NCBI GenBank assembly: GCA_037179385.1
Contig: CM074190.1
Location: forward strand, 6,090,284-6,154,283
Direction of reading: 5' to 3'
Source of the DNA: Holothuria scabra
Taxonomy: Eukaryota; Echinodermata; Holothuroidea; Aspidochirotida; Holothuriidae
Length of the DNA: 64,000 nucleotides
Shown: in pieces, positions 45,600-57,436 of the stretch
Layout: every line of letters starts with the position of its first letter
How positions within the stretch are numbered: position 1 is the first letter of the stretch
Position numbers and translations under genes: made by a program
The notes under the pieces: generated by a model
Told to the model about the DNA's origin: nothing
Database searches by the model: none
Seen by the model: only the letters and a program-made list of their open reading frames with translations

Positions 45600-48500
45600 A
45601 GTTGCGGTGCCTGCCTTGCAGGCAACCGCAACTAATGCAGTTACTATCGCTATGTCAATTTCTGACTTTTCCGGCACTTTATTTCTATCTTCTTCTAGAT
45701 GCTTTGTGGTATCGAAATACGGTTTAGTGCAATTTGTAGGGATGGTACTTCTCTTTCGTGTTTTTAAGTTTTGGTGGAAATATGATTTTCGTAAGAGTGT
45801 AAAATTGGGGTTTTTTTCACGTAAAATTTGCAAACGTGTTCTATTTTTAGTAACAATCTTGCGGAAAAACCAGGTCCGTGTGTAGTCTGGGGAATAATGT
45901 TGTTTAATTTAACACAGCGCCATCATTTTGGTTGTTTTTTTTAATTCATCGAGGTGTTAAGTGAATTTTGAGTATTTATATGAGGATTTCTTTGTAGAGG
46001 TTTATTCTTTTCAAGTGACATGGTCGGGGTTGCTGTGGAGTAAAAAGTTTGATAGTTTAGAGGAGTTTTGTTCACTGTTTTTTCATAAAGTAAGTTTCTG
46101 TTGGAGGGAAACACCGTTATTGGTAGGTAAACATTATTTGTATGAGTTGGCGAGTATTAATATTTGTGTTATATCAAGGTGTCTGGTTATGGTAAATTTG
46201 TTATTGAAGTTTAAAATTATGTGGAGAATATAACAATGCCCAAGAAGGGCCGTTCAAAGATTTTTTTTTGTAGAAAGGAAAGGTTGGCAACAAAGAAAAG
46301 GAAAGTAGGGGGTGAATTTCAAGATAAAAGTTATGAAGGGGAGAAAAATGATGATGTGAGAGTTGGGATCAAACAAAAAAGGGCTCTAGTGGATATGAAA
46401 AGAGTCAAAGGTGTGATTATGGGGAAAGTAGGGAACATGACGATCGTGATGTATTATTTATACGTTCCGAAAGATCTACATGTACATTTTATTTTTTCGT
46501 TGTTGTGGGTGGTAATTGTTTTTTTTTTTTTTTCGGTGTTTGGCATTATTGGTTACAGGGAAGATGATCATCTTTATTTAAGACAAGTCATTGTAAGTTC
46601 ATTATGTACCCCTCCACATATTTACACCACGAGTTGCCATTGCTCAGAAGCTCCACTAAAGAAGAAAGCTTAAAAAACCAAATTCAGAGGGAATGTTCTT
46701 GGGGATGTTTATACTACATTTAGGGAGAAGAGCACATCATAAGATGAAGAAGTGTTAACATGAACACATAGTTTAATGTAAAGAGTAGTCACGGTAGGGT
46801 TTTAACATGTTCATTCATATCTCGTTTTATATTTGTATGTGATGAGAGCAACCATTTTTTATTACGCTGGGCGGTGATCTGTTTGAGATATTGGGAAGAG
46901 GTCTGCATGAATGAAGGTTTTGCACAATCATGCAGGGACTGCTTTGGGTCTTCTGTTGGGAGAGAAGCCCTTGAAAACCAACTGATTTGGTCTTTTTAAA
47001 GGCCATGGATAGTTCATCTCTTGTCAAAAATGTGTTGATTTTGAAATGGTTATTTAAAATTTTGAGGGGGCCATATGACAGTTTGGCTTTCCTTTTTTTA
47101 ATCGAGGAAGCAAAGACATCCCTTGCCTTCTCCGGGATTTACGTCACTGTAAAACAATTAAAAATGATTGCCTTATCATTTTTTTATATTTATGTTAAAC
47201 GAACGTAAACATTAAGTTTGGACCGTTTGTAGAGGGTTTAGATTGTTAGTTTACACAACGAAGTTTTGAACAGGTACAAGAAAATCCGCAATTGTAAATT
47301 TTTAGCCAGGTGGTTCATTTCGTAAATGGTAAAGTAGCAAGACACTTATTAATAAGCTAGTTATGCTCTTTTTTGTTATGTCACTGGCTGTGGTGTTATC
47401 AGCGAAACGTTTATTTTTCATGAAGTGCGTTTTTTCTTTGAAAGTGATTTGTTGAGCTATTGCATATGGGTGGTTGGAATGATGAAATTTGTCTTTTACG
47501 GAGTTTTTTACTGGACAGTGCAGTCTTATTCATGGACCTGGCTTTCTTATTGCTTTTACATATTTTAGGTCATCGTTTGATCAGTTGCGAGTCATGGCCA
47601 TACATAAACTTGCTATGTTATTATTTTTATAAGAAAAAGAAATGCATGGAAATTATTAAAACAATTTTTATATAGTGCAATGGCAACAGTTTTGTTCCGT
47701 AGTAAGAAGTCACTGCCAGAAAGGCGACAACAAGTTCTTGATATAGAGTGTAGGAAGAAGCGAGACTGTTTAATGATGTGATGACAGAAAGCCGCTAATA
47801 GTTATAAACTAGGGATATCCATATTTTTGGTATTCGGGTTTCATGAAGGGACGTATAGATGTTGCAATTTATCTTTTATGATTTGTAAGTGATTGATGCG
47901 GTTCTCTGATTTGTGGAGGTCAACGTCGTTCAAGTGTTTATACATTACTGAACTAAGAAGTTACTGGCGGAGGGTTAGTAGTGACGTATGTGTGCGGGAT
48001 TAATATAAATTGGAGAAACAGTGACAATTAATAGTCCTAAGGCTAGAGTGAAATATCATCATATTAACATTTATGTTGAGAGAATGTAGGTGTAAGTAAC
48101 GCTGACAAAGGAATTTTTAGTTCGCTGTTTTATATTTTTTTAAATTTTATTGCATCATTTGTAAAGATTATGGTAAATCTGAGATATAGACATTTCTTTT
48201 GATTCTCGTTAACTTGTTATTACATGTTACTTACAACAATTTTTTTATTAGGAAAGCTGAGAGTAAACTTGGTGCGTAGCGTACAGAACTTTTTAAAAAC
48301 CATTAATCTTTAAAAATTCTTTATGTTCAACATTGGAATTTTTTTCCTTTTGTTCATTAACATAAATCCATCTTCAACCAAGAGACTACAACGTTACTGT
48401 CATGTATATACAGACTCATTATCGTTTCCAACATTACGTCATAACAGTGTACTCCACTTGTATTCACTAAACAGCTAAACAAATGGCATGTTTTTCCTTA

Positions 48501-49011
48501 TTAACTGCACTAATTAAAATACAATTTTGACTAACGTCTGTTTGGTCGAATGGTCTGTCTTGAGCCTTTGGCGCTTTACCATCTTTTATCAGAAACCCTC
48601 ATGCTGTACAAGGAGTTACTAAGAAGCCGGGACATTAGGGATACCTTATATTGAATGCACCGTAAGCAACAGCTTGTAAAGGACGTTTGAAATGTTATCT
48701 GATGTGACGTTTTACTCTTTCTACAGTTCTAAATCAACTGCTGTATCATCTTTTCCTGATTTACTGTCAACTATGAGTTCCAAATGAGCAAACCTCATTA
48801 TACCGGCAATCGAGTATTTCTTTGGTGTGTTACACGTTCCACCTCAACCACATTTCTAAAGTGAATGAACAATGTTCCTGGATTACAAGTGTGGAACTTA
48901 ACTCTGCTATTGGGCAAAACACAATACAAGTATTTTGGAATGGTATTTTTGTCCCCCTAAAATATAAAATCACCTTTAAAGTACAAGACTTGGTTTGTCG
49001 GCACCGCAACT
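45600..49011 (+). mobile_element. 3.4-kb C-poor insertion with AGTTGCGGTGCC ends
   Basis: The left end AGTTGCGGTGCC (45600-45611) and the right end GGCACCGCAACT (49000-49011) are perfect 12-bp inverted repeats. They interrupt the Penelope-like RT between its catalytic motif and the next conserved block. The left end is followed at once by the inverse, so 45600-45631 is a palindrome around GCCTGCCTTGCAGGC. Between about 45900 and 48300 the plus strand is strikingly poor in C and rich in T and G. Open frames (45961-46233, 46221-46673, 47460-47675 and a short ATG frame near 47680 with LPERRQQVLDIECRKKRD) have no recognised domain. No target duplication was found, so the class is unknown. Confidence 0.6.
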
Positions 49012-49330
49012 CGTCTAGACGTTCGCCTTGTTAAACATCTCGGAACTCTCTGCACTAGTCTAGTAAATAAAATTAATAAAATTCATGCCTCAATTTAATT
49101 AACATGGAGGCGTCCTACAAATCGGCTACATATTTAGACCTCACTATATTGATATTCAAATTCAAGAACTTTGAAACCCAAGGGCTGCTAAACACCAAAG
49201 TCTACACAAAGCCAACAGAAACCTATCAAATTGATAGGACTTCCGCTCACCCACTCGCCACATTTAAAGGCATTTATATGATATTGGCGCTCCTCTTAGA
49301 TAGTCTTCAGCCTCGTCCTATGGAGTGATT
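49012..49330 (+). pseudogene. Penelope-like reverse transcriptase, part 2
   Basis: After SLVNKINKIHASI and a one-base frame change the sequence reads MEASYKSATYLDLTI and TKVYTKPTETYQIDRTSAHP, then ATFKGIY. The order T-EAS---TFLD-TI, K-Y-KPTDT-QYL---S-HP and ATFKGI is specific to the RT of Penelope-like elements, just after the YIDD motif. It joins the part at 45400-45599. The element stops at about 49320, where MITE-D begins, before the region where a GIY-YIG endonuclease would lie. Confidence 0.8.
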
Positions 49331-49495
49331 TCACGTACGTCACAAGCCCCGCCCCTTTTGACGGGCATACGCATTTAGTGTAGCTAGCTGGGAAGCAGCT
49401 GACGACCCAGTATGAGAGTGTTGCACGAAGACGGTATTGATTTTTGCCCGGCAGCTGGCGTGGTTTCCCGGTTGTGACGTAACGTGAAAGCACTC
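49324..49495 (+). mobile_element. MITE-D copy 2
   Basis: Inverted ends GAGTGATTTCACGTACGTCA and (right, reverse complement) GAGTGCTTTCACGTTACGTC. The interior matches the 24846-25037 copy in reverse orientation. GC-rich, non-coding, about 170 bp. Confidence 0.8.
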
Positions 49496-49669
49496 TATAT
49501 GACTTATGCCACCAGGTATTAATGCTTCATGTATTCATGCTGTCCGAAACTGGCCTAATGGCTCCTCAATTCAGTTGTAAAAAACATCCAGTCAGTCGGA
49601 ATATCGGACCATGGCACTCCCTAAATATGAGACCCTATAGAGACGGCGGCCTGTCTACGGATAAGCACT

Positions 49670-50090
49670 GGGAAATATTTATATTCATATTAATATGCAA
49701 ATAAGATAGGGTTAAAGGTCAAATCCTGTACTGATACTTAAAAATATAGGCTGCAGTTAAAAATAGTACTTCTCAAAAAGTTCCTGATTTATAGAGACAC
49801 CTGGGATTTTAAGGTACATAATATCCGTGTCATTCAGGACAACCGAATGGGGTTTAGTAAAGAAGAACACTTAAGCGTTGCTGTGGCAACAACGGCACAT
49901 GAAGACAAAAATGAAAGTCACCAATGTCAATATTCTTCATCGAGGATCTGGTGTTAGTTAGGCAGGTTTAGTTCGATGTTATTTCCCATGACTCAAATCC
50001 TCGGCTTATTCTTCTGCTAACACTATAATTTGTCTTTTGACCCTGTCTAATTTGCATATTAATATGAATAATAATATTTGCCATTATATT
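49670..50090. mobile_element. Non-autonomous element with about 55-bp inverted ends
   Basis: GGAAATATTTATATTCATAT, TAATATGCAAATAAGATAGG and GGTCAAAT at the left (49671-49725) are mirrored on the right by ATTTGTCTTTTGACCCTGTC, TAATTTGCATATTAATATGA and AATAATATTTGCC (50028-50088). About 300 bp of unique DNA lies between. No target duplication found. Confidence 0.65.
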
Positions 50091-50121
50091 TCAGTAGACA
50101 TCCCTTTACAGCATAAAAGGG

Positions 50122-50160
50122 CCAAATCTCACATCAGTCAATGCCTGATGTGAGATTTGG
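50122..50160. repeat. Perfect 16-bp stem with 7-base loop
   Basis: CCAAATCTCACATCAG, TCAATGC, CTGATGTGAGATTTGG. A perfect inverted repeat in otherwise unremarkable DNA. Not followed by a T-run, so not a terminator-like signal. Confidence 0.9.
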
Positions 50161-50639
50161 CGTAAATGTATGGAGAAAACAAGATTTTTGATACAGAGGG
50201 CGCCCTTCAAAATTTAAACGTCAGAATGGCGCAGAAAAGCCCTGATATGGCCAGTATACTCTCAATTTTCAGAATCAGCGACCCAAAGTTGACCAAATCC
50301 ACTTGGTCTCATAAATTTTGCTTTCGGGTGACGACACCTTCCCCCTTCTCCACATGGTCTATGGCGGCCATTTTGGACTTGACCAGTTGAACACCTTTTC
50401 CGAGGTCAAATTTTGAAAAATGTTTTCCTCTTATAAAGTACACCCCAAAGAACTAAAAAACAGTGGAAAACGTTTTGTTGCATTTTTTTTTTTTTTTTTT
50501 TTTTTTGAGGTTCGGGCAATTTTGGGCATAAATTGACCCGTCTACTGTGCAAATGTTACTAAATGCCTGGAAGTAGTAGCTTCTCTTCATGTTGGTCATT
50601 GAAACACTCAGGCTAGTTATTTTGTGGGCGGTGTTCAAG

Positions 50640-50945
50640 TTAAAGGGCCAAACCTCTCATCCCAAACTACAATTTTGGTACGGGGGTACCGAAATTCTCA
50701 ATTGACTCAGCTCTTTGATTGACAGCTAATTCAAACAATGCAGAGTACCAAAGCTTATGTTACACAGCATGGACAGTACTGAGAGTGTTTTGATTATATA
50801 AATTGAGTTTTTCTATACTCAGTTTGAAGCAATAAACTGAGATTGTATCTGGATGAGGATGAATTTTAGACAATTGTGGGAGGGGCTTCAGGAAGAAAGT
50901 TAGGAGAATTGGTACTGTTTGGGGTGAGAGAACTGGGCCTTTAAA
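50640..50945 (+). mobile_element. MITE-A copy, complete
   Basis: It runs from TTAAAGGGCCAAACCTCTCA to GAGAACTGGGCCTTTAAA. The inverted ends TTTAAAGGSCC--NYTCTCA-CCCAAAC extend for about 35 bp with mismatches. Best copy for defining the family. TTAA at both borders. Confidence 0.8.
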
Positions 50946-51095
50946 GCCATCGAGTATGAGAAGAATTAAGGGGTTGTTCATGGATATTTCGCCGTTGAAT
51001 CAAACTGAAGTAAACAATGTGCCAAGGCACTTAGTTTCGCTCGTGCATGCTTGACGTAATTAATAGAGCCTATGTGGCTGTTAAAGAAGCCTAGT

Positions 51096-52604
51096 CATAG
51101 GCGTACGGGAACATTTCAATATTTTTTTTTTGGGGGGGGGGGGGGCAGAAGAATTTTTGCCTGAAAAATGTAATTCTGCCAGAAAGACTGTCTAAAGCGG
51201 AGTGCCACCCATTAGTTGGCGAGGCTGAGCCTACAGAAAATTTTGAAACATCGTACCTCAAAAAGCGGGAAATTGCATATTCCGAGGCTTAAAGGAGGGT
51301 CTAAGTACTTTGGTTTTTCGCTTAGAACTAAATTTTAGTCAGAAAGACCACCTAAGCAGGAGACTCCACCGTCGGTTGGTGCGGAGCTTACAGAAAAGTT
51401 TGGAAAATCGGACACCCTCTTGGCATTTCCCTGGCTTATGAGGAGGATTGTAAGCAGTCCCTTATTGATTTTGCGTTTGCAAAAAATAGTCATTTGCCAG
51501 TGAAACTTAAATTCTGCTAAGAAGATTCAAAGCGGAGCGCCGGGCTATAGACGAATTCCATTAGCGCCTGTGTTAAGTGACTGTAGGCCGCCATTAGTGG
51601 GGTCCATCAGCCTTTAATCGTCTTTACTTATTGTTTACACGAATTTAAAATCCTCATATTTAGTGAAATTGGGGAATTCAAGACACACATTAGTGTACAA
51701 CCATCCATAATACAGGTAAGCAAAGAAATTGAAAGATTTAAAGGTAAAGGACCCCATTTATGGCCAACTGAAATCAGACCATCACTTGCTGTCCGGATTC
51801 GTGTATTGGTTGGCGCGGAACGTATAGCCTACAGAATATTTTGAAACTTCAAGTTATCGAACCCCTCAAACAGCCGGAAAGGCATTTCCCAGGCTAGTAA
51901 GGAGGACCTTAGAAAATCAGCAACTCGCTAAGTGATCAAAAAATACCAGCTACTATAGTTTGAAAATTACCAGATAAAATGTTATCATATTTATTTTCCA
52001 TGGAAATTTTATTTTTTTGAAAATATATCGTTTTCTGTCTTTCGGGCAAAGATTTGAAAGTATTAAAATAATACGCCATTTTGGGCACTGTGATTCACAA
52101 GATTTAGAAAAACGCTGAAGAATGATTGTTTATATAACGCAACAGGCTTCCCGAATGTGAAGCAATTTTTTATCTCTTTGATTTTTCATATGTTGCACTA
52201 GTGACTATGACACTTTTTTATTTTTCGAGCAAAGAATTTGGATATTCGACCATTTCGGGTATTTTTTGTGAAAGACTGTGAAGTAAAACTCACGAATAAG
52301 AACATTTTGCGCTGCCCGAATGTGAAGTTAACTTTTGGAATCGTGTCGATTTTTTCTGAAGATTTTACAGGAACGTTTCTTTCTTTTTTCGGGCATGATA
52401 CCTTTTTAAGATTCGGGCAAGGAATTTTCTGAAAAATCATTCCATTTTTAAAACTCTAGTGGCAGTCCGAATTTCTTCTAAATTATTGCCTAAATTTTTC
52501 CTAAATCCCTGCCTGAAATTTAAATTTTGCTGTTTTTCGGAGGCGTTTTTTTGGAGGGGGTTGGGCTGGTCTCCCCCCCCCCCTAGCTGTCTCGCACGTC
52601 TATG
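51096..52604 (+). mobile_element. Element E copy 2, complete, 1.5 kb with 8-bp target duplication
   Basis: The ends CATAGGCGTACGGGA and TCTCGCACGTCTATG are inverted repeats, flanked by AGCCTAGT (51088-51095) and AGCTTAGT (52605-52612), an 8-bp duplication with one mismatch as in hAT. Inside are several roughly 170-bp units opening with GGAGYGCCACC-TTGGTTGGCG-GGAG (51190, 51365, 51535-51820). One unit is interrupted by MITE-C (51548-51805). No transposase frame, so non-autonomous. Confidence 0.8.
51548..51805 (+). mobile_element. MITE-C copy inside element E
   Basis: It matches 58338-58595: TAGACGAATTCCATTAGCGC, GGGGTCCATCAGCCTTTAAT, ATTAGTGTACAACCATCCAT and CAGACCATCACTTGCTGTCC, then GGATTCGTGTA. 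It is inserted within a GCGCC..TTGGTTGGCG unit, so it is younger than element E. Confidence 0.85.
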
Positions 52605-52736
52605 AGCTTAGTTATAGATTGTATGAGTCACTTGTCAGACCATATCTTAATTGTTGCCAGCCTGGACTTGGTGCTCTTACCTTCAGAAATACATTGATGT
52701 AATATTGGGAATAACAACAACAAGCATGATTCTTAA

Positions 52737-52939
52737 CAGTGGCGCAGCCACGGGGGAGGGGAGTTTGGGGGGTTATATAGAACTCCACCCGAATTGCAAC
52801 GAAAAAAACACCAAAAATATCGGTTTCTCTCTATTCTTAGACTTTCCCCTCATGTCGTGCCCCAAACCCCCTTCTCCCGCATGACACTAACCCCCCCCAC
52901 CCCCCCCCCCCTGGTGACACAATCCTGGCTATGCGCCTT
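52737..52939. mobile_element. hAT-like MITE with CAGTGGCGCAGCCA ends
   Basis: A 203-bp element; left CAGTGGCGCAGCCACGG, right CCTGGCTATGCGCCTT, flanked by ATTCTTAA (52729-52736) and ATTCTTGA (52940-52947), an 8-bp duplication with one mismatch. G-rich left and C-rich right interior. Confidence 0.75.
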
Positions 52940-52947
52940 ATTCTTGA

Positions 52948-54590
52948 ACCTTCTACCCTCGGTTATGAATAAAGATTTGAATGATCTGGTCTAATTTCAC
53001 TAGAAATGCGCCGTATGCAATAGAGCTGATTTGAGAGATGATTCGAAAACGAAGATCAGTTTTTAATCTGTCAGTGGGTCATAAGAGGCAAGTGACCAGC
53101 CGGTAAAATTCCAGAATCAAGGCTTTTGTCGCCTTGGTATTTTGGAAAGGGTTTCAGCGGCAGAGAATGCAAAGACCGCGGCCACAGGACTGTTACCAAC
53201 AGTGCATGGAGTCGCTCAGCGGGCGGACAAACTTTTTCGTCCATCTCATCGCTATGAAAAATCAACGGGATGCAGCCACAGAGGCACTACGCAGGCTATG
53301 AGACGCCAGACTTTTCATCCTATAAGAGGGCACTGGGGCACAAGGATTTGTAGGCCTACGCACTGATAGGCACAATCATGACACGGCAGACTCTACCCAG
53401 CGCAAAGTTACCCGTCACATATCTTAAATATCGTTCTTAAATTTGTCTAATTTATCAAGTCAAAATATGATCATGCAGGTGGCACGTGCCCTCTCAGAAA
53501 AAATACTCATTGAGTCCTATTAGATTTTTCAACATCAACGGGTTGTTCCAATTTCCACACTAAATCAATTGGACGATGGAATTTTTCTTTGACTCAATTG
53601 GATCTGTTGCCGTGACAGTCCAAATTTCATCCAATTGAATCCAATGGGAACTAGTGGGAATTAATGGAAATTCAAAAGGATTTCAATGGGAATTTATGGG
53701 ATGCCATAAAGTCCCGTTCAACGGGACTCCACAGGAAGCTTTCCTTTCCTCCACCTTGCCCCGGCCCAACAACCATCTCGTTGCGGCGTCACCTGTGGGT
53801 CTCTATGTTAGCTGCACTCGAAATATAGTAGGCCTACAGTACATAGCCTTCGCACAGAAGACATGGAACTGCCATTGTCAATGGCAACTCCCTGTAGAAG
53901 GTAAGTTCAAATTCTACAACTGCTGAATGCTACGAAGATTAGGGAAATGCCACTTCCCTATATCAGCATTATAGCATTTGAGATAATCGTATTAATGTGT
54001 ATTAAATTTCCCAGTTTCATAACTTGCACGTGGGGCACATGGTCATCCCGTACATTGAATAATGTTGTTAAACTTTGCAGAATTATTTGCACAAGGCATA
54101 TTAATTCAATTGCAATTAAAAGAAGCAGTTTCAATTTCCATCAATTTCAATTCAAAAATTTACAACTAGAGGGTTTATTTGCTATTATTTTGTAGCCAAA
54201 ATTGCATTACATTTTTGAGGATCTAATGGAAATGATAATATTTACAATATTTTACATCAGGCAATGTTATGTATTAACTGACCTTGAAGCGGCTGTGTAT
54301 AAACACTCAAATTCCAGGTACGCACATATGAAGCCTCAGTCAATGGAAGCGACAGACGTCAACAAGGTACGCCGTAGACTGGCAGGCAAGATATTCAACG
54401 TCGTCCATCCACGGCCACGCGTGCTGATGTAAGAGCCAAAGTGCCGAGACCAAGTGGAGAGCTGTGCATTAGCTTGACATGTTTTTCACCACCTGACGGC
54501 CTAGCCTGGATAAGCTTAAGAAACTAGGCCTTGTTTCTTCATTATTCGCACCGCCATTGAGTAAGCCACTTCACTCCCTTTGTACCAATG
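52948..54590. other. No recognisable gene
   Basis: Short frames only. A 19-bp palindrome AGTCCCGTTCAACGGGACT lies near 53710, and the stretch 53560-53710 is rich in CAATTGGA and AATGGGAA words. The frame 54202-54432 (plus) has an acceptor-like TTCCAG inside but no domain. Nothing here could be assigned. Confidence 0.4.
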
Positions 54591-54594
54591 ACTG

Positions 54595-54837
54595 CAATGA
54601 TTTGATAGCCTAGGCCTAAGCCTAACCATAGTAGCCTAGGCTAGGCCTAAAGCTAAGCAAACTGTAAAGTTAGGCCTAACGTTAGCCAAGGCCTAGCCTA
54701 GACCTAGGCCCCTAACACCTAGGTCTTTTTGACCAAATAGTAATAAGTTGGACCTATCCCAGACCTAGGCCTAGTCCAATTGGTTCAGCAGTGTCATGAT
54801 ATTGTAAATTGGTTCAGGGATTGTGTTAGGCCTAGGT
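54595..54837. repeat. AGGCCTA-rich low-complexity DNA
   Basis: Repeated words TAGGCCTA, CCTAGGCC and GCCTAGGC occur at irregular spacing, with C/G clustered in short palindromes. It hosts the FB-3 insertion; the same type of sequence (GCCTAGGTTAGGTGC) continues at 56076-56115. Confidence 0.8.
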
Positions 54838-56075
54838 CACAGGCGTTTGAAGCGTTCTGTATACTATACACTGTATATATATATATATATTAACAAGGTC
54901 GGACACTCCACACATCAAACCTACACACAGAGAGCACACCGGGGCCTACTTTGACATTTTTAGCCTTGCTGCAAACCTCAAAAGACTTCGTTAGTCCATG
55001 TAAGAAGTTCAAGGTGAACCTCAGACAGCATCTCTCTGTTCCTCGGAGACAATCTTTCCCTTAATATCACTTCGAAAAGGTAAAAATTACTACGAAAACT
55101 TTTTTGCAGGGTTCTGGGTCAACGCTTCCCAATCCACTCTCGCCAGTACTCTCCAGCACTTCCACATTGAGGTCTATGTCTACGAATTGCATTAAACTAT
55201 TTCCTGGAATCCAACAATAGTTTTCCTAATTGACCGATATAATGTGTTTTTTAGAAGTAATAAATTTGCGATAAAGATCTATTTTTCATTTTTATCCAAA
55301 TTTCCTAATGTGTTAACCGAAACTGCCGAACATCAGCAAATTTTTGCCAAAAGCTGGACATTTCGAAATACTTAAGTGGAAAGCATAACTGTTACGACCA
55401 GACGATAATAATCTGCGCAGCTGTTGATGCATTCTTTATCGGTCCATGTATGAGGTGATACGTAAGATATCCCAAAGAGGTACTAAAGTGCAGAGTGCAG
55501 GCGTATAACGGAGCCGTGGTTCGTAACACCAATCCTTTCCACCTATTTTAGATTGTCCAGCTTTTGGAGAAACTTTGCTGAATAATGTTCGACAGTTTCG
55601 GTTAACACGTTAAAAAATTTGGATTAAAATGAAAAATATATTTTTATCAAAAATTTATTGCTCCTAAAACGTCATTGAACTGGTCAATTAGGAAAACTAT
55701 CATTGGATTCCAGGAAATTGTAAAATGTCATTCGTAAATTAAGATCTCAGTGTGGAAGTGCTGGGGAGTACTGGCAAGAGTGGATTGGGAAGCGTTGACC
55801 CAGAACCCTGCAAAAAAGTTTTCGTAGTAATTTTTACCGTTTCGAAGTGACATTAAGGGAAAAATTGTCTCCGAGTGACAGATAGATGCTGTTTGGGGTT
55901 CACCTTGAACTTCTTACATGGACTAACGAAGTCTTTTGAGGTTTGCAGCAAGGCTAAAAATGTCAAAGTAGGCCCAGGTGTGCTCTCTTTGTGTAGGTTT
56001 CATGTGTGGAGTGTCCGACCTTGTTAGTATATATATATATAGTGTATAGTATACAGAACGCTTCAAACGCCTGTG
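54838..56075. mobile_element. FB-3: 1.24-kb hairpin element, arms about 520 bp
   Basis: The left arm (54838-55360) and right arm (55554-56075) are inverted copies with only scattered mismatches and one- or two-base gaps; the outer ends are CACAGGCGTTTGAAGCG and its complement. The 193-bp spacer is unique. GCCTAGGT occurs on both sides (54830-54837 and 56076-56083), a perfect 8-bp target duplication. The arms include a TATATA tract of different length on the two sides. No open frame of note. With 8-bp duplication and CA..TG ends it may be a hAT-related foldback element. Transcription from either side would give a very long double-stranded RNA. Confidence 0.92.
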
Positions 56076-56083
56076 GCCTAGGT

Positions 56084-57436
56084 TAGGTGCAGTAAAAAAA
56101 TTTGTAGCCTAGGCCTAGGTACAGCTATAGAATGCCTGCCAATAAAAAAGTTCACAGTGTAGCCAGCTATGGCATGTCACGGTAGAGCCAATGTAGCAGG
56201 CGTAGCCATGTCATGGAAGTCTTTTGGCCTTAAAATATTTTCACTAGTTAACTCAATTATAACATTGATCTTCTTTACAGTGGAGCTGTTGCAGTCAGCA
56301 TGGGCCTAGTCACATGGGGGAGTTTTGTTGGACTTATGTTAGAATATTTTTCATAATTTTTAAAATTTTGGGAGCATGACATATGACTATGATATTGGGC
56401 GAGCAAGCCATGATGTTGTCGGTAGAGCCGGAGTAGCCACTCCAGATAAACTTCTTGGAATTTTAAAATTTTTGCAAGCATTACCAAACCTATAACACTG
56501 TAAAAATCAATGAGGGCAATGATGAGTCGTTCTCAAAACGATCTAGCCATCATTCAATGGGGGTGTTTACTCTTGGCAGGGTATTCTATAGCTACTCCAA
56601 AAAAATATAGGCCTTACGGTTTTGCATCCCCCCTCATGTCTTTCATCCAGTGCAGTAACTCCTTTTACTCATATTTTATGTCTGATCTTTCTTTTTTTGC
56701 CTGTAGCTTTCTATTTTGAATACTGTATTTTATATTTGTTTGTGTTTTGTGTTTTATATGTACCAAATAAATCAACAACAACAACCCTCCGCTTCCTTTT
56801 TGCTGAAGTTATTTTTGCTAAATTGGTTGCCACCCAATGTGAAGTTGTAATTCATCAGCCAATGGCTTCTCCCACATTCGTAGTCACTTAGCGTCGTAAA
56901 ACAACTGCCCTTCAAGGCCTGATTATTATTATATTATTATACTTCATTTTCTGCCTCCTTTGTGGTTTTGATTTTATGTTTGGCTCTTTACTGCCCTCAT
57001 TTTAAATGCACTTAGCTTTGTGCAGAAGAATTTACCTTTTTTGTGATTTCTGTGTGGGTTTTCCTTGGATATGGATGAATCAGTACTAGCATTACTATAC
57101 TTACTTAACCCAAACCCTATAGCTGTGGTCACGTAAACCCAATTAGAGCTCATGAGTCCCTTACAAACTGAATAAAAAATTGAAATCATACCCTAACTAT
57201 GTTGCCATGTATAGTCACTTTCTTGTACAGTACAGTATAAGCTAGGTGTGCCCAAACGTGACAAGATGCAAGTTTTGAACGTACCTGTGTACCTTGCTTG
57301 AAGTTAAGGCTGTGAAGTGATAGTGATTACAGTTTTCATTTGCTGTAACCTGATGAAAATTGTTGAAAAAGCAGTGATGTGATACAGGTTTTGGCAAGGC
57401 TGTGACAACGTGATGGCAATATTGGATGTAATTGAA
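56084..57436. other. No recognisable gene
   Basis: AT-rich, short frames only. A partial inverted similarity between 56170-56230 and 56400-56460 (AGCCAT/AGTCTT-like against GTAGCCACTCC) is too weak to call. CATTATTATATTATTATA near 56925 is simple sequence. Confidence 0.4.

Noticed and set aside
46221..46673. 150-codon basic frame starting near PKKGRSK as a DNA-binding protein gene
   Set aside because: It lies in the C-poor insertion; the basic stretch reflects purine-rich composition and no domain can be named, so it is described only as part of that element.
53071..53366. Overlapping frames near 53.1-53.4 kb as a gene
   Set aside because: Both strands are open by chance; no motif, no splice signals.
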